From Desulfovibrio intestinalis (lineage in GTDB: Bacteria; Desulfobacterota; Desulfovibrionia; Desulfovibrionales; Desulfovibrionaceae): DNA of 64,000 bases. This document shows positions 56,052 through 64,000 of the stretch, piece by piece. The DNA is taken from contig NZ_JACHGO010000002.1 of NCBI RefSeq assembly GCF_014202345.1, forward strand, positions 481,729-545,728, read 5' to 3'. Both the position numbers and the translations under genes were made by a program. The notes under the pieces were generated by a model, which was given only the letters and a program-made list of their open reading frames with translations, made no database searches and had not been told where the DNA came from. The number at the start of each line of letters is the position of its first letter. Position 1 is the stretch's first letter.

Positions 56052-56088
56052 CATAACAAAAAATAACAAAATTGACTAAAAAATAACA
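56052..56088 (+). promoter_or_regulatory. Direct repeats, probable DeoR-family operator
   Basis: AAAAAATAACA occurs at 56058-56068 and again at 56078-56088, exactly 20 bp (about two helical turns) apart; CATAACA at 56052 may be a third, weaker copy. DeoR-family repressors often bind A/T-rich direct repeats. The site ends 27 bp before the deoR start, so autoregulation is likely. Confidence 0.55.
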
Positions 56089-56115
56089 TCAAAATGTCAC
56101 GAAACGAGTTTTGCC

Positions 56116-56892
56116 ATGCTGCCTGTTGAACGCCGAAAAAAGATGGCCCGCCTGATTAAGAACAGGGGCGCTCTTAATAGCCGTGAACTTGCGGAAACAT
56201 TGGGTATTTCCGTTATGACAGTACGCCGTGACCTTAAGGTGCTGGAAGAACAGAATCAGCTTGAAATCACCTGGGGCGGCGCAGTTCCTGTTGGGTTTGA
56301 GGCGCATGACATCCCCCGGTCCCACAAAGCTGCCAGTATGCAAGAGGCAAAGGTCGCCATAGCGCACGCCGCATGCGATTTTATTGTGGAGGGTGACTTC
56401 ATTGGCCTGGACGCGGGCACGACTACCCTTGAGCTGGCGCGGTTGTTGCCCACATTGCCTTTCAAGCATCTTTCGGTTGTTACTCCCGATCTGGAAATTG
56501 CTATGCTTCTTTCAGGCAACGCCCACATAGAGGTGTTTCTTGCCGGGGGGAGGGTAGACCCCATCAGCCGGGCCTGCAACGATACCGACTCTGTGGCTTA
56601 CTTGCGCCGTGTTCGCACGACAGTGGCCTTTGTAGGCATCAATGTGTGGGGTGAGCAGCACGGAGTGACCACCAGTTCTTCGGAAAAAATGAATCGGAAG
56701 ATTCAGCTTATGGATAGCACTGACAAGAGCATTCTTCTGGTTGATTCATCAAAATACGGAAAGTTCAGCCCCTGGCGAGTGGCCGGAGTTGAGCAGTTTT
56801 ATCGCATTATTACAGATACCGGGCTCAGTGAAGATGCCCGGAAAAATCTGGAAGCCAACGGCGCTCGGTTGCTTTATGCCGGAATTGAATAA
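56116..56892 (+). CDS. DeoR-family transcriptional regulator
   Basis: 258 aa. N-terminal winged HTH RKKMARLIKNRGALNSRELAE with the recognition helix in VMTVRRDLKVLEE near 35-47. The sugar-phosphate-isomerase-like effector domain follows (FIGLDAGTTTLELARLL near 95, VEVFLAGG-type strand, FVGINVW, KSILLVDSSKYGKFS). It is the first gene of the operon dtnK-pdxA2-gntP-glxK and is expected to repress it until a phosphorylated intermediate appears. Confidence 0.92.
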   Translation: MLPVERRKKMARLIKNRGALNSRELAETLGISVMTVRRDLKVLEEQNQLEITWGGAVPVGFEAHDIPRSHKAASMQEAKVAIAHAACDFIVEGDFIGLDAGTTTLELARLLPTLPFKHLSVVTPDLEIAMLLSGNAHIEVFLAGGRVDPISRACNDTDSVAYLRRVRTTVAFVGINVWGEQHGVTTSSSEKMNRKIQLMDSTDKSILLVDSSKYGKFSPWRVAGVEQFYRIITDTGLSEDARKNLEANGARLLYAGIE

Positions 56893-56957
56893 AGGCAGTC
56901 ATTTTACGAACCTTTGTCAGGCCTGGCCAAACGGCCAACAGGTCAAAAGAGTTTGCC

Positions 56958-58289
56958 ATGAATATAGCTGTAATTGCTGACGATTTTACAGGTGCTAACG
57001 CCAACGGGGCGCTGCTCACGGCCAAGGGCTTTTCAAGTGCAACTTGCCTTGGACTGGATAAATGGGACCCCCAGTACTTCGAAGCGTTCACTGCGGTTTC
57101 GCTGAATGCCGAAAGCCGTCTACTTTCACGCCAAAAGGCATGGGACGCCGTTTACGCGGCGGTAAAAATGTTCTGTGCCGAAAAGCCAGCCCTGATTTCC
57201 AAGCGGGTGGACTCCACCTTGCGCGGTAATGTTGGGGCGGAAATTGAGGCTGCCGTCAAGGCTATGGACGATAGTTACGGTCATGAGGAATCCTTGGCCG
57301 TGCTGGTGCCGTCCTATCCGTCTTCTGGGCGTATTTGCGTGGGTGGGTATCAGATCGTGCATGGCGTGCCTCTGGAGCGTTCACCCATTGCCCAGGATGC
57401 GGCCACGCCCGTCAAAGACACTTCAGTTCTCAAGATTTTTGCCGAACAAAGCACAATGAAGTGCGGCTTTGTTCCTCTTGAAAAAATTCTTGGCGGACCA
57501 GCCGCTGTGCGGCAGGCCATTGAAGACCTGCGTGCCGAAGGCTGCCGCGTGGTAGTTTGCGACGCCGTGGCCGATGAAGATATTACAACCATCGCGCAAT
57601 CTCTGGCCGACGCTCCGTACCCTCTGGTATCTGTTGACCCCGGCCCCTTCACAGCCGAGCTGGCTGCCGTTCGTGTGCAGGCTCCCCGGTCACAATTCGA
57701 AAACAGGGTATTCCTTGCCGTTGGCAGCACCAGCGAACTTACCCGCGTGCAAATGGAGGCTCTGCGTCTGGCGCATCCCTGCCATCTTGTGCCAATGAAT
57801 GTCAGCAAGATTCTGACAGGAAAAGATGAGGCTGCCAGCGAGTGCGCCCGGGTGCTTGATGTTGTATGCACTCCGCCGGCAGGCACCACCGTGCTTGGCG
57901 TTTGCACGGCTGCCAACAAGGAAGACGTTTTTTCTCTGGATGAAATGTCGAAAAAGATGAACCTCACTCACTCAGAGATTTCGCAACGCATCAATGAGGC
58001 CATCGCAAACGTGACTGATGAGGTGTTGCGCCGAGAAGTTTTGCGCATTGGCGGCCTGTATACGTCGGGCGGCGAGGTTACGGTATCCGTTATCCGCACC
58101 TTGAAGGCGGGCGGATTCACAGTGCGCGACCAAGTGTTACCCCTGGCTGTGTATGGTCATATTATTGGCGGTGTTCAGGCCGATCTGCCAATGATTACCA
58201 AGGGTGGTTTTGTGGGCGACAAGAACAGCCTGGTGGAATGTGTGGAGTATCTCTTCACCAAGATTTCCACTCGCAAGCGCCCGTCCTAG
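56958..58289 (+). CDS. dtnK: Four-carbon acid sugar kinase (D-threonate kinase type)
   Basis: Predicted ATP-dependent phosphorylation of a C4 sugar acid, best fit D-threonate to D-threonate 4-phosphate. 443 aa, the usual length for the DUF1537 family. N-terminal substrate domain: AVIADDFTGANANGALL at 4-20 and SKRVDSTLRGNVGAEIEA near 81-98. C-terminal nucleotide-binding domain: VGSTSELTRVQ near 254, and RIGGLYTSGGEVTVSVIRTL near 366. Pairing with a PdxA2-type dehydrogenase (next gene) is the arrangement shown for D-threonate catabolism in other bacteria. Confidence 0.85.
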   Translation: MNIAVIADDFTGANANGALLTAKGFSSATCLGLDKWDPQYFEAFTAVSLNAESRLLSRQKAWDAVYAAVKMFCAEKPALISKRVDSTLRGNVGAEIEAAVKAMDDSYGHEESLAVLVPSYPSSGRICVGGYQIVHGVPLERSPIAQDAATPVKDTSVLKIFAEQSTMKCGFVPLEKILGGPAAVRQAIEDLRAEGCRVVVCDAVADEDITTIAQSLADAPYPLVSVDPGPFTAELAAVRVQAPRSQFENRVFLAVGSTSELTRVQMEALRLAHPCHLVPMNVSKILTGKDEAASECARVLDVVCTPPAGTTVLGVCTAANKEDVFSLDEMSKKMNLTHSEISQRINEAIANVTDEVLRREVLRIGGLYTSGGEVTVSVIRTLKAGGFTVRDQVLPLAVYGHIIGGVQADLPMITKGGFVGDKNSLVECVEYLFTKISTRKRPS

Positions 58290-58300
58290 AGCAGACTAGC

Positions 58301-58323
58301 TTTGAAATGTTTCGCATTTCAAA
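58301..58323. repeat. Extragenic palindrome TTTGAAATG...CATTTCAAA
   Basis: A perfect 9-bp inverted repeat with a 5-nt loop between dtnK and pdxA2. It has the same arms as the palindrome at 6618-6640. Decayed relatives may lie near 19377, 46773 and 54902. Confidence 0.6.
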
Positions 58324-58360
58324 AAGGACTGTCTGAACAGTAAAAAACGAGGATACATAT

Positions 58361-59362
58361 ATGAAACCGTTGATTTGCGCTCCTATGGGCGATCCGGCTG
58401 GAGTTGGCCCGGAAATTCTGGCAGCGTCCCTGGTGGACCCTGTTGTCACTGATATGGCCCGCGTGCTTGTGGTGGGCAACACTGAAATCATGAAGCGCGC
58501 GTCTGCCATCATGAATGTCAGCCCCGACTTCAATGAAGTTGACGAAAACCTTGAAGGTTGGCGCGAAGGCGCAGCCAACATTCTTAACATGGACAATGTG
58601 GATCTGGCCGGGTTTGAGTACGGCAAGGTCCAGGGCCATTGCGGCAAAGCAGCTTTTGAGTACATTAAAAAGTCTGTGGAAATCACGATGGCTGGCAAGG
58701 CCGATGCTTTGGCCACCACACCCATTAACAAAGAATCCCTCAAGGCTGGCGGGGTGCCCTACATCGGGCATACTGAAATTCTTGGCGATCTCACAGGCAC
58801 AAAAGACCCGCTTACCATGTTTCAGGTACACAGCCTGCGCGTGTTCTTTCTCACTCGGCATCTTTCGCTCATGGATGCCTGCCGGGCTGTGAAAAAAGAC
58901 CGCGTGCTGGATTACATTGCCCGCTGTTCTGAAGCCATGCGCCTGCTGGGTATTGAAAATCCCAGTATTGTCGTAGCCGGGCTGAACCCCCACTGCGGCG
59001 AGCACGGCCTTTTCGGCAATGAGGAAGACGTTGAGATCGTTCCGGCCATTGAAGAAGCCAAAAAGCGCGGCTTCAATGTTCACGGGCCAAACCCGGCGGA
59101 CTCGGTGTTCCACTTTGCTCTTAAAGGCGCGTGGGACGCTGTGCTTTCGCTGTATCACGACCAGGGGCACATCGCCACCAAGATGGTGGACTTTGAGCGT
59201 ACTATTTCGCTTACCCTTGGTATGCCCATATTGCGCACCTCGGTTGACCACGGCACTGCCTTTGATATCGCCGGAAAGGGCAAGGCCAGTCCTGTGAGTA
59301 TGGTTGAGGCTATTCGCCTGGCGGCGCTTTATGCATTCAATTTCAAAAAGGCCAATGGCTAA
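58361..59362 (+). CDS. pdxA2: 4-phospho-D-threonate 3-dehydrogenase (PdxA2)
   Basis: NAD-dependent oxidation of a 4-phosphorylated C4 acid at C3; with decarboxylation this yields dihydroxyacetone phosphate. 333 aa. PdxA-family motifs: [12 protein letters not shown] at 8-19, the metal-binding His in [10 protein letters not shown] near 133, [14 protein letters not shown] near 206, and [11 protein letters not shown] near 264-274, which provides the catalytic-site His and Lys. Context with dtnK and a sugar-acid transporter favours PdxA2 over the vitamin B6 enzyme PdxA. GAGG precedes the ATG. Confidence 0.87.
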   Translation: MKPLICAPMGDPAGVGPEILAASLVDPVVTDMARVLVVGNTEIMKRASAIMNVSPDFNEVDENLEGWREGAANILNMDNVDLAGFEYGKVQGHCGKAAFEYIKKSVEITMAGKADALATTPINKESLKAGGVPYIGHTEILGDLTGTKDPLTMFQVHSLRVFFLTRHLSLMDACRAVKKDRVLDYIARCSEAMRLLGIENPSIVVAGLNPHCGEHGLFGNEEDVEIVPAIEEAKKRGFNVHGPNPADSVFHFALKGAWDAVLSLYHDQGHIATKMVDFERTISLTLGMPILRTSVDHGTAFDIAGKGKASPVSMVEAIRLAALYAFNFKKANG

Positions 59363-59373
59363 GGAATGCTTTC

Positions 59374-59441
59374 CCTGGAAGAGCAGCCGTCGGAGGGTCG
59401 GCCGCTCTTCCAGGAGTATTTGGAGCCGGCTGATACCGGCT
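59374..59441 (+). other. Two consecutive hairpins between pdxA2 and the transporter gene
   Basis: CCTGGAAGAGC (59374-59384) pairs with 59404-59414 around an inner GCCG/CGGC stem; then AGCCGG (59424-59429) pairs with CCGGCT (59436-59441). No T-run follows either. They may stabilise the upstream message or limit read-through into the transporter gene. Confidence 0.5.
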
Positions 59442-59473
59442 TTGCACTGTAACTAGCTGTCTGGAGAGTGATG

Positions 59474-60835
59474 ATGGGAACCGTCCAAGCCTTTGGTATT
59501 GGCTATTCAATGACAATGCTTGCCATTGCCATTGCCATAGTCATCGTGCTGTGTATTTGCTTCAAAATTCACGCGTTTGTTTCACTTACAACTGCAAGCC
59601 TGTTCCTGGCGCTGACGCACAATATGGAACTGGCCAAAATTGTCGTGGCCTTTGAAGGCGGCCTTGGCAAAACTCTGGGCTTCCTCGCGCCAATTCTTGC
59701 GCTTGGCGCAATATTGGGAAAGCTCATGGAAGTTTCTGGCGCGGCTGAAAGGTTGGCCCGAACGCTTATTCGCATTCTGGGGCAGTCCAGAGCGCACTGG
59801 GCCATGATGATCGTTGGCTATGTGTGCGGTATCCCTGTATTTCTTCAGGTAGGCATCATCTTGCTGACGCCTCTTATGTTCTCCATCGTCAAGGAATCCA
59901 AGTTGCCTCTCATTCAGGTGGGTATGGCGCTTGTGGTGGCCCTGACCACTGTTCACTGCATCGTGCCGCCCCATCCTGCGGCTATGGCCGTCACCGACCT
60001 GCTCAAGGCCGATGTGGGCAAGGTTATTTTCTTTGGTCTGATCGTGGGCCTGCCCGCCGCCTGCATTGCAGGCCCCATCTATGGCAAGTTTATTGCCAAG
60101 CGTCTGCCCCCCGTTCCCCTGACTGGCGCCTATGCGGACACTGAACCCCGCAAGGAATCGGAGCTGCCCCCCTTCGGCAGAACGCTGTTTGTCATTTTGT
60201 TGCCCCTGCTGCTCATGATCGCCAAGACAGTTGTGGAACTGAACATTGACAAGCATAATCCGCCTGCCTATATGACCTATGTAAACTTCATCGGCACGCC
60301 GATGATCGCCCTGTTCATTTCGGCAGTGGTGGCCTACTTTGTGCTGGGCCTTGGCCGTGGCTTCAACTGGGACCAGCTTGGACGATTCAGTGAAGCCGGT
60401 ATGGCTCCTCTGGCTTCCATCATGCTTGTTATCGGCGCGGCTGGCGCTCTTAACCAGATTATCACGGACAGCGGCGTGGGCCTCGTGCTCAAGCAGGTGC
60501 TGACCAGCATTCAGATCAGCCCCCTGATCCTGGCCTGGGTTATCGCCATTACTTTGCGCTTTGCCCTGGGCAGCGCCACTGTGGCAATGATGACTGCGGC
60601 GGGGCTTATTCTGCCAGTGCTTGGCGCTAACCCCCAGATTGATCCGGCTCTTATGGCCATCGTTATCGGCGCTGGAGCCATCGGCGCTTCACAGGTGACG
60701 GACTCCGGCTTCTGGTTCGTCAAGGAATCACTTGGCATTCCTATGGGTTCGATGTACGCAACCTATACTGCGGGTACGACCATCGCGGCTGTTCTTGGCC
60801 TCGGCGGCACACTCTTGCTGCAGATGTTCCTCTAA
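59474..60835 (+). CDS. GntP-family sugar-acid permease
   Basis: Inner-membrane proton symporter of the gluconate family, 453 aa, 12 or more hydrophobic segments. Of the candidates GTG 59468, ATG 59471 and ATG 59474, the last has the best spacing to GGAGAG. Family features: GFLAPILALGAILGKLMEVSGAAERLA near 65-91, GIPVFLQVGIILLTPL near 118, VHCIVPPHPAAMAV near 157-170, and RFALGSATVAMMTAAGLILP near 355. By context it imports D-threonate, D-glycerate or a related acid for the enzymes of this operon. Confidence 0.9.
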   Translation: MGTVQAFGIGYSMTMLAIAIAIVIVLCICFKIHAFVSLTTASLFLALTHNMELAKIVVAFEGGLGKTLGFLAPILALGAILGKLMEVSGAAERLARTLIRILGQSRAHWAMMIVGYVCGIPVFLQVGIILLTPLMFSIVKESKLPLIQVGMALVVALTTVHCIVPPHPAAMAVTDLLKADVGKVIFFGLIVGLPAACIAGPIYGKFIAKRLPPVPLTGAYADTEPRKESELPPFGRTLFVILLPLLLMIAKTVVELNIDKHNPPAYMTYVNFIGTPMIALFISAVVAYFVLGLGRGFNWDQLGRFSEAGMAPLASIMLVIGAAGALNQIITDSGVGLVLKQVLTSIQISPLILAWVIAITLRFALGSATVAMMTAAGLILPVLGANPQIDPALMAIVIGAGAIGASQVTDSGFWFVKESLGIPMGSMYATYTAGTTIAAVLGLGGTLLLQMFL

Positions 60836-60852
60836 GCCTTTCTCAAGTATTT

Positions 60853-60881
60853 TGGGCCGGGGGGCTTGTCTTCCCGGCCCA
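60853..60881. other. Hairpin between the permease and glycerate kinase genes
   Basis: A perfect 9-bp stem, TGGGCCGGG (60853-60861) with CCCGGCCCA (60873-60881). No T-run follows, so it is more likely a processing or stability element than a terminator. Confidence 0.5.
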
Positions 60882-60961
60882 GAGCCGATACCCCAACTTT
60901 ACACCATCCTGTCATATAGTATCTTGGCCAGAATGCCAGTGTCATCCAAAAGGAGCATTTC

Positions 60962-62125
60962 ATGAAAATTGTCATTGCGCCGGACTCGTACAAGGAATGT
61001 CTGTCGGCCTTACAGGTAGCCACGTTCATTGAGTTGGGCTTTCGAGAAGTGTTTCCTGATGCTGTCTACGTCAAGGTTCCCGTAGCTGACGGAGGCGAGG
61101 GAACAGTTGAGGCGATGGTAGAAGCTACTGGTGGTCAGCGCATATCCGTAACTGTCAAAGGCCCCCTGGGTGAACCAGTGGAAGCTTTTTACGGCCTTAC
61201 GGGTGACGGCAGTACGGCTGTGATCGAAATGGCCACTGCCAGCGGCTTGGGGCTTGTGCCGCCTGAAAAGCGCAATCCTCTGCGCACCACAAGCTACGGC
61301 ACTGGTCAATTGATTCGTTCTGCTCTTGATGCCGGAGCCCGTAAATTCATCCTCGGCATTGGCGGAAGCGCCACCAACGAAGGCGGAGCAGGCATGCTTC
61401 AGGCCCTTGGCGTGCGACTGCTTGATGCTGACGGTCAGGAAATCGAACCCACCGGACTTGGGCTTGGCAAGCTGGCCAGCATTGACATGTCTACCTTTGA
61501 CGCTCGCTTGAAAGAGTGCGTCATTGACGTTGCCTGCGATGTGGACAACCCCCTGTGCGGCCCGCGTGGCGCATCGGCCATTTTTGGCCCTCAGAAAGGG
61601 GCTACCCCTGAATTGGTGCAGCAGCTTGACGGCTACCTTAAAAATTTTGCCGAGATTACGCTTCGTGATCTTGGCGTGGATATGTCCGAAATACCGGGTG
61701 CTGGCGCAGCTGGCGGTATGGGTGGGGGCATGTATGCCTTCCTGGGAGGGCGACTGCGCCCTGGAAGCGAAATCGTCACTGAGGCCGTGGGGCTGGACGC
61801 CGTGGTCAAAGACGCTGACCTTGTGATTACCGGAGAAGGCCGCATTGACGGCCAAACTGCCTTTGGCAAAGCTCCTGTAGGTGTCGCCCGCGTAGCGAAA
61901 CTTTACGGCAAGCCTGTTATCGGCATAGGCGGTTCACTGCGTCACGACGCCGATGTTGTGCATAATCACGGCATTGACGCTGTATTCAGCATCCTTTCTA
62001 GCCCCTGCACAATCGCAGAAGCTCTGGAAGCGGGGGAAAGCAACCTTCGCACGGCGGCCCGCAATATTGCCGCAAGCATCGCCATTGGGAGCAAGCTCGG
62101 CTCCGTGGCGGCCACGGGAAAATAA
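60962..62125 (+). CDS. glxK: Glycerate kinase (GlxK/GarK family)
   Basis: Phosphorylates D-glycerate with ATP (2-phosphoglycerate product in this family). 387 aa. Features: [16 protein letters not shown] at 5-20, [14 protein letters not shown] near 40, [15 protein letters not shown] near 126-140, and [16 protein letters not shown] near 245-260. AGGAG lies 7 nt upstream. In the operon it would route glycerate into glycolysis beside the threonate branch. Confidence 0.93.
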   Translation: MKIVIAPDSYKECLSALQVATFIELGFREVFPDAVYVKVPVADGGEGTVEAMVEATGGQRISVTVKGPLGEPVEAFYGLTGDGSTAVIEMATASGLGLVPPEKRNPLRTTSYGTGQLIRSALDAGARKFILGIGGSATNEGGAGMLQALGVRLLDADGQEIEPTGLGLGKLASIDMSTFDARLKECVIDVACDVDNPLCGPRGASAIFGPQKGATPELVQQLDGYLKNFAEITLRDLGVDMSEIPGAGAAGGMGGGMYAFLGGRLRPGSEIVTEAVGLDAVVKDADLVITGEGRIDGQTAFGKAPVGVARVAKLYGKPVIGIGGSLRHDADVVHNHGIDAVFSILSSPCTIAEALEAGESNLRTAARNIAASIAIGSKLGSVAATGK

Positions 62126-62428
62126 ATGATTGCAGCTTATCTGGAGAGCTGGCGTAACCAGCCCCGTTTTAATGTGCTTTTCCTTTGCGCGATGGTTCTG
62201 GCCTGGTGCATCTACGCATTGATCTGGCTGACGGGCATCGCATGGGGATCGCAGGAGGCCAATATTCTGGTTTTTGTTGTTGCCGCCATCTGCTTTATTT
62301 TCATTTTTGTTTTGCCGAAATATTCGTTCCGCGTTGTGGCCGTGCACTATTTCATTATGGTTGCGACCCTTGTTCCTTCACTTGCCAATGGGCAGGAGCT
62401 TATGCGCCAAAGCGGCTATTTCAGCTGA
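62126..62428 (+). CDS. Small membrane protein of unknown function
   Basis: 100 aa, start codon immediately after the glycerate kinase stop (TAAATG), so clearly in the same operon. Three hydrophobic segments (about 17-37, 46-63, 69-86) and short polar ends. I do not recognise a family. A role with the sugar-acid permease is possible from position alone. Confidence 0.7.
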   Translation: MIAAYLESWRNQPRFNVLFLCAMVLAWCIYALIWLTGIAWGSQEANILVFVVAAICFIFIFVLPKYSFRVVAVHYFIMVATLVPSLANGQELMRQSGYFS

Positions 62429-62450
62429 CGCAACATACAGAAATACCATA

Positions 62451-62480
62451 AAAAAGCGGGGCAGATGCTCCGCTTTTTTT
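62451..62480 (+). terminator. Terminator of the deoR-glxK operon
   Basis: AAAAAGCGG...CCGCTTTTT stem (one internal mismatch, 4-nt loop) with a T7 run, 23 nt after the stop at 62428. Confidence 0.88.
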
Positions 62481-62640
62481 ATGCTTGCAGCAATTATTTG
62501 GAAGTATTGTACAGGCGGTTGGATACGCAAACAAGTATAATAATTGTTATCGCCATTCATGCCTATTATGGTATATTGGGCTTAGGCAATCAGAAAATTG
62601 CCGGTTTAAATGTATATATTTCAAGCCATGAGAGCAGGTT

Positions 62641-64000
62641 ATGAATGAAGTGAGCGCTTCCGCGCATTCTGATACGGATATTCCTGTGGTGGAGCGCGCT
62701 TCCGCTACTGAAGAACTTTTACCGCCTTTGACACGCAGCTCCCTGAGTTTTCTCTGTGATAGCGGGGGCATTTCGCCCACAGCATGGTCCAAGGCGCTTG
62801 ATTTTTGCGGGTTCAGACCAGACGGTAGTGCATGGCTGGCTTATTGGCGTCAGGTCTCCATACTTGGCGGCGTGCTTTTTTTCCTGGCAGGCCTCATCTG
62901 TTTCATTGCCTGGAACTGGGGCGATATGCGTCCTTTCCAGCGCATGGGTCTTGTAGGTCTGGTTGTTGCGGGTGGAGGTATCGGGGCCGTCATTCGGGGG
63001 CTGGATACTCGTCTTGGGCAGGCCTTGCTGCTGACCTGCGGGGTTGCAATGGGGCCGATGCTGGCCGTGTTCGGTCAGACCTATCAGACAGGAGCAGAGC
63101 TTTGGGAACTGTTCAGGGTATGGACAGTCTTGCTGGTTTTGCTCGCCATTGCAGGAAAACAGGCCGGATTATGGTTTGCTTCCTGGCTTTCAGGCAATGT
63201 TTTTGTAGCTCTTTGGCTTGGGCGCAGTCTTTCGTCGCCCTTTGATGCTTTTAGCCAATTTTTTGTCCTTCCTGAATGGCTGCTTGTCATCGCCTGCGCC
63301 GTTGCACTTTGGGAATGGGCCGCGCGCAGGGCAGGACAAAAGGAATCCCGCGCATGGTTGCGGTCGCGCTGGCTGCCCAGACTTCTCTTTTTTGATCTGA
63401 TTGTCAGAACTACCTCCTATCTGATTATCACTATCTTTGATGCATATTATGTGGCGGATGGTTTGGTATTATGGCTGCCCCATCAATTTGTTGTCCTTTT
63501 TGCGGTGATCATCGCGTGCCTTTCATGCTGGTGGTATAGAAAAAAAGAACCTGATCTTTTTATGCTTGCATCATTGCTTGGAGCGGGCACAGTTATTTTG
63601 ATCGCTGTGCTGGCCAAGAGCGAGCTGTTTTTTGATGCCGGCGTGGTTACTGCTTTTTTGCTGTGGGGCCTTCTTATTGCCGGCATCACTGCGGGATTGG
63701 CAAAAATTCTGCTGCATTTGCAACGGAGCATGGCTGTCGAGCAAAAGAGCGAAGCCGCAACAGGTTTTTCAAATTCTTCTGGCTTTACTGTTTTTGGCCG
63801 TGCCCGGCCTGATGTTTCGTGGCAGGCATTATGGAAAAATCTGCAAGCCCACGGCGCGGTTCAGGCGGAGGATTCCTTGCCAAGGCTGGAAGAACCCATA
63901 TCCCCGTGGTATATACGCCTGCTGTTATCATTGGGGGGCTGGCTGACGGCGCTTCTATTTGTCTGTTTTTTGGGCTTTTTGCTGTTTGCCACACTGGGAA
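62641..64000 (+). CDS. DUF2157-type integral membrane protein (3' end outside window)
   Basis: An open frame from the ATG at 62641 (MNEVSASAHSDTDIP) runs to the window end without a stop, at least 453 residues. After a soluble N-terminal region of about 70 residues come at least eight hydrophobic segments. LGGVLFFLAGLICFIAWNWG near 80-100 and GPMLAVFGQTYQTGAELWELF near 138-160 match the DUF2157 pattern. A soluble loop near 360-430 then leads to a further membrane segment, so a second domain (DUF4401 type) probably follows. Function unknown. AGCAGG stands close upstream. Confidence 0.8.
   Translation, partial: MNEVSASAHSDTDIPVVERASATEELLPPLTRSSLSFLCDSGGISPTAWSKALDFCGFRPDGSAWLAYWRQVSILGGVLFFLAGLICFIAWNWGDMRPFQRMGLVGLVVAGGGIGAVIRGLDTRLGQALLLTCGVAMGPMLAVFGQTYQTGAELWELFRVWTVLLVLLAIAGKQAGLWFASWLSGNVFVALWLGRSLSSPFDAFSQFFVLPEWLLVIACAVALWEWAARRAGQKESRAWLRSRWLPRLLFFDLIVRTTSYLIITIFDAYYVADGLVLWLPHQFVVLFAVIIACLSCWWYRKKEPDLFMLASLLGAGTVILIAVLAKSELFFDAGVVTAFLLWGLLIAGITAGLAKILLHLQRSMAVEQKSEAATGFSNSSGFTVFGRARPDVSWQALWKNLQAHGAVQAEDSLPRLEEPISPWYIRLLLSLGGWLTALLFVCFLGFLLFATLG

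Overview
The window looks like chromosomal DNA of a sulfate-reducing deltaproteobacterium of the Desulfovibrio group. Evidence: a pyruvate carboxylase / PEP-synthase pair, a D-lactate dehydrogenase of FAD plus CCG-domain type, a selenocysteine-containing NuoG-like formate dehydrogenase, anaerobic GlpABC, and a cysteine-free repeat adhesin whose N-terminal module resembles ones I recall from Desulfovibrio and Bilophila. I see no tRNA, rRNA, CRISPR array, transposase or phage gene. Several genes needed start correction from their ribosome binding sites. Two genes run off the ends (1-2683 and 62641-64000).

Left part (1-22 kb): core carbon and electron metabolism. Pyruvate carboxylase and an oversized PEP-synthase-like enzyme handle the pyruvate node. 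Then, on the minus strand, come groES-groEL-uvsE, a D-lactate dehydrogenase, and a formate dehydrogenase with a NuoF-tail/GltD-like flavoprotein partner. The formate dehydrogenase is one gene read through an in-frame UGA (Sec375) with a convincing SECIS hairpin; it should not be annotated as two ORFs. MetNIQ (methionine uptake) follows.

Middle (22-34.8 kb): a SWIM/SNF2 helicase, an orphan peptide-binding protein, a RelA/SpoT enzyme, a divergent pair made of a GlxA-type AraC regulator and a Tat-exported DJ-1/PfpI protein, an EAL protein with a degenerate GGDEF, and an HDOD protein.

Accessory island (34.9-46.8 kb): the most interesting part. Two divergent arms carry two acyl carrier proteins, a ketosynthase III, a DegT-type aminotransferase fused to a GNAT acyltransferase, a FabG-type reductase and an acyl-AMP ligase. 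They are followed by a 1368-residue cysteine-free secreted adhesin-like protein and, after a terminator and a 170-bp palindromic MITE-like repeat, a second ketosynthase III. The enzymes together could load a short acyl group, extend it once, reduce it to a 3-hydroxyacyl group and transfer it to an amine made by the aminotransferase. No dehydratase, glycosyltransferase or type I secretion gene is present, so the product and its acceptor are open.

Right part (46.8-64 kb): glpABC with an upstream LacI-family gene. Divergent from that gene are an MHS-type transporter and a GpdQ-like phosphodiesterase, which suggests glycerophosphodiester use. Next come a YbjN-like secreted protein and a DeoR-controlled operon for D-threonate-type sugar acids (dtnK, pdxA2, gntP-type transporter, glycerate kinase). 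A small membrane protein and the start of a DUF2157-type membrane protein close the window.
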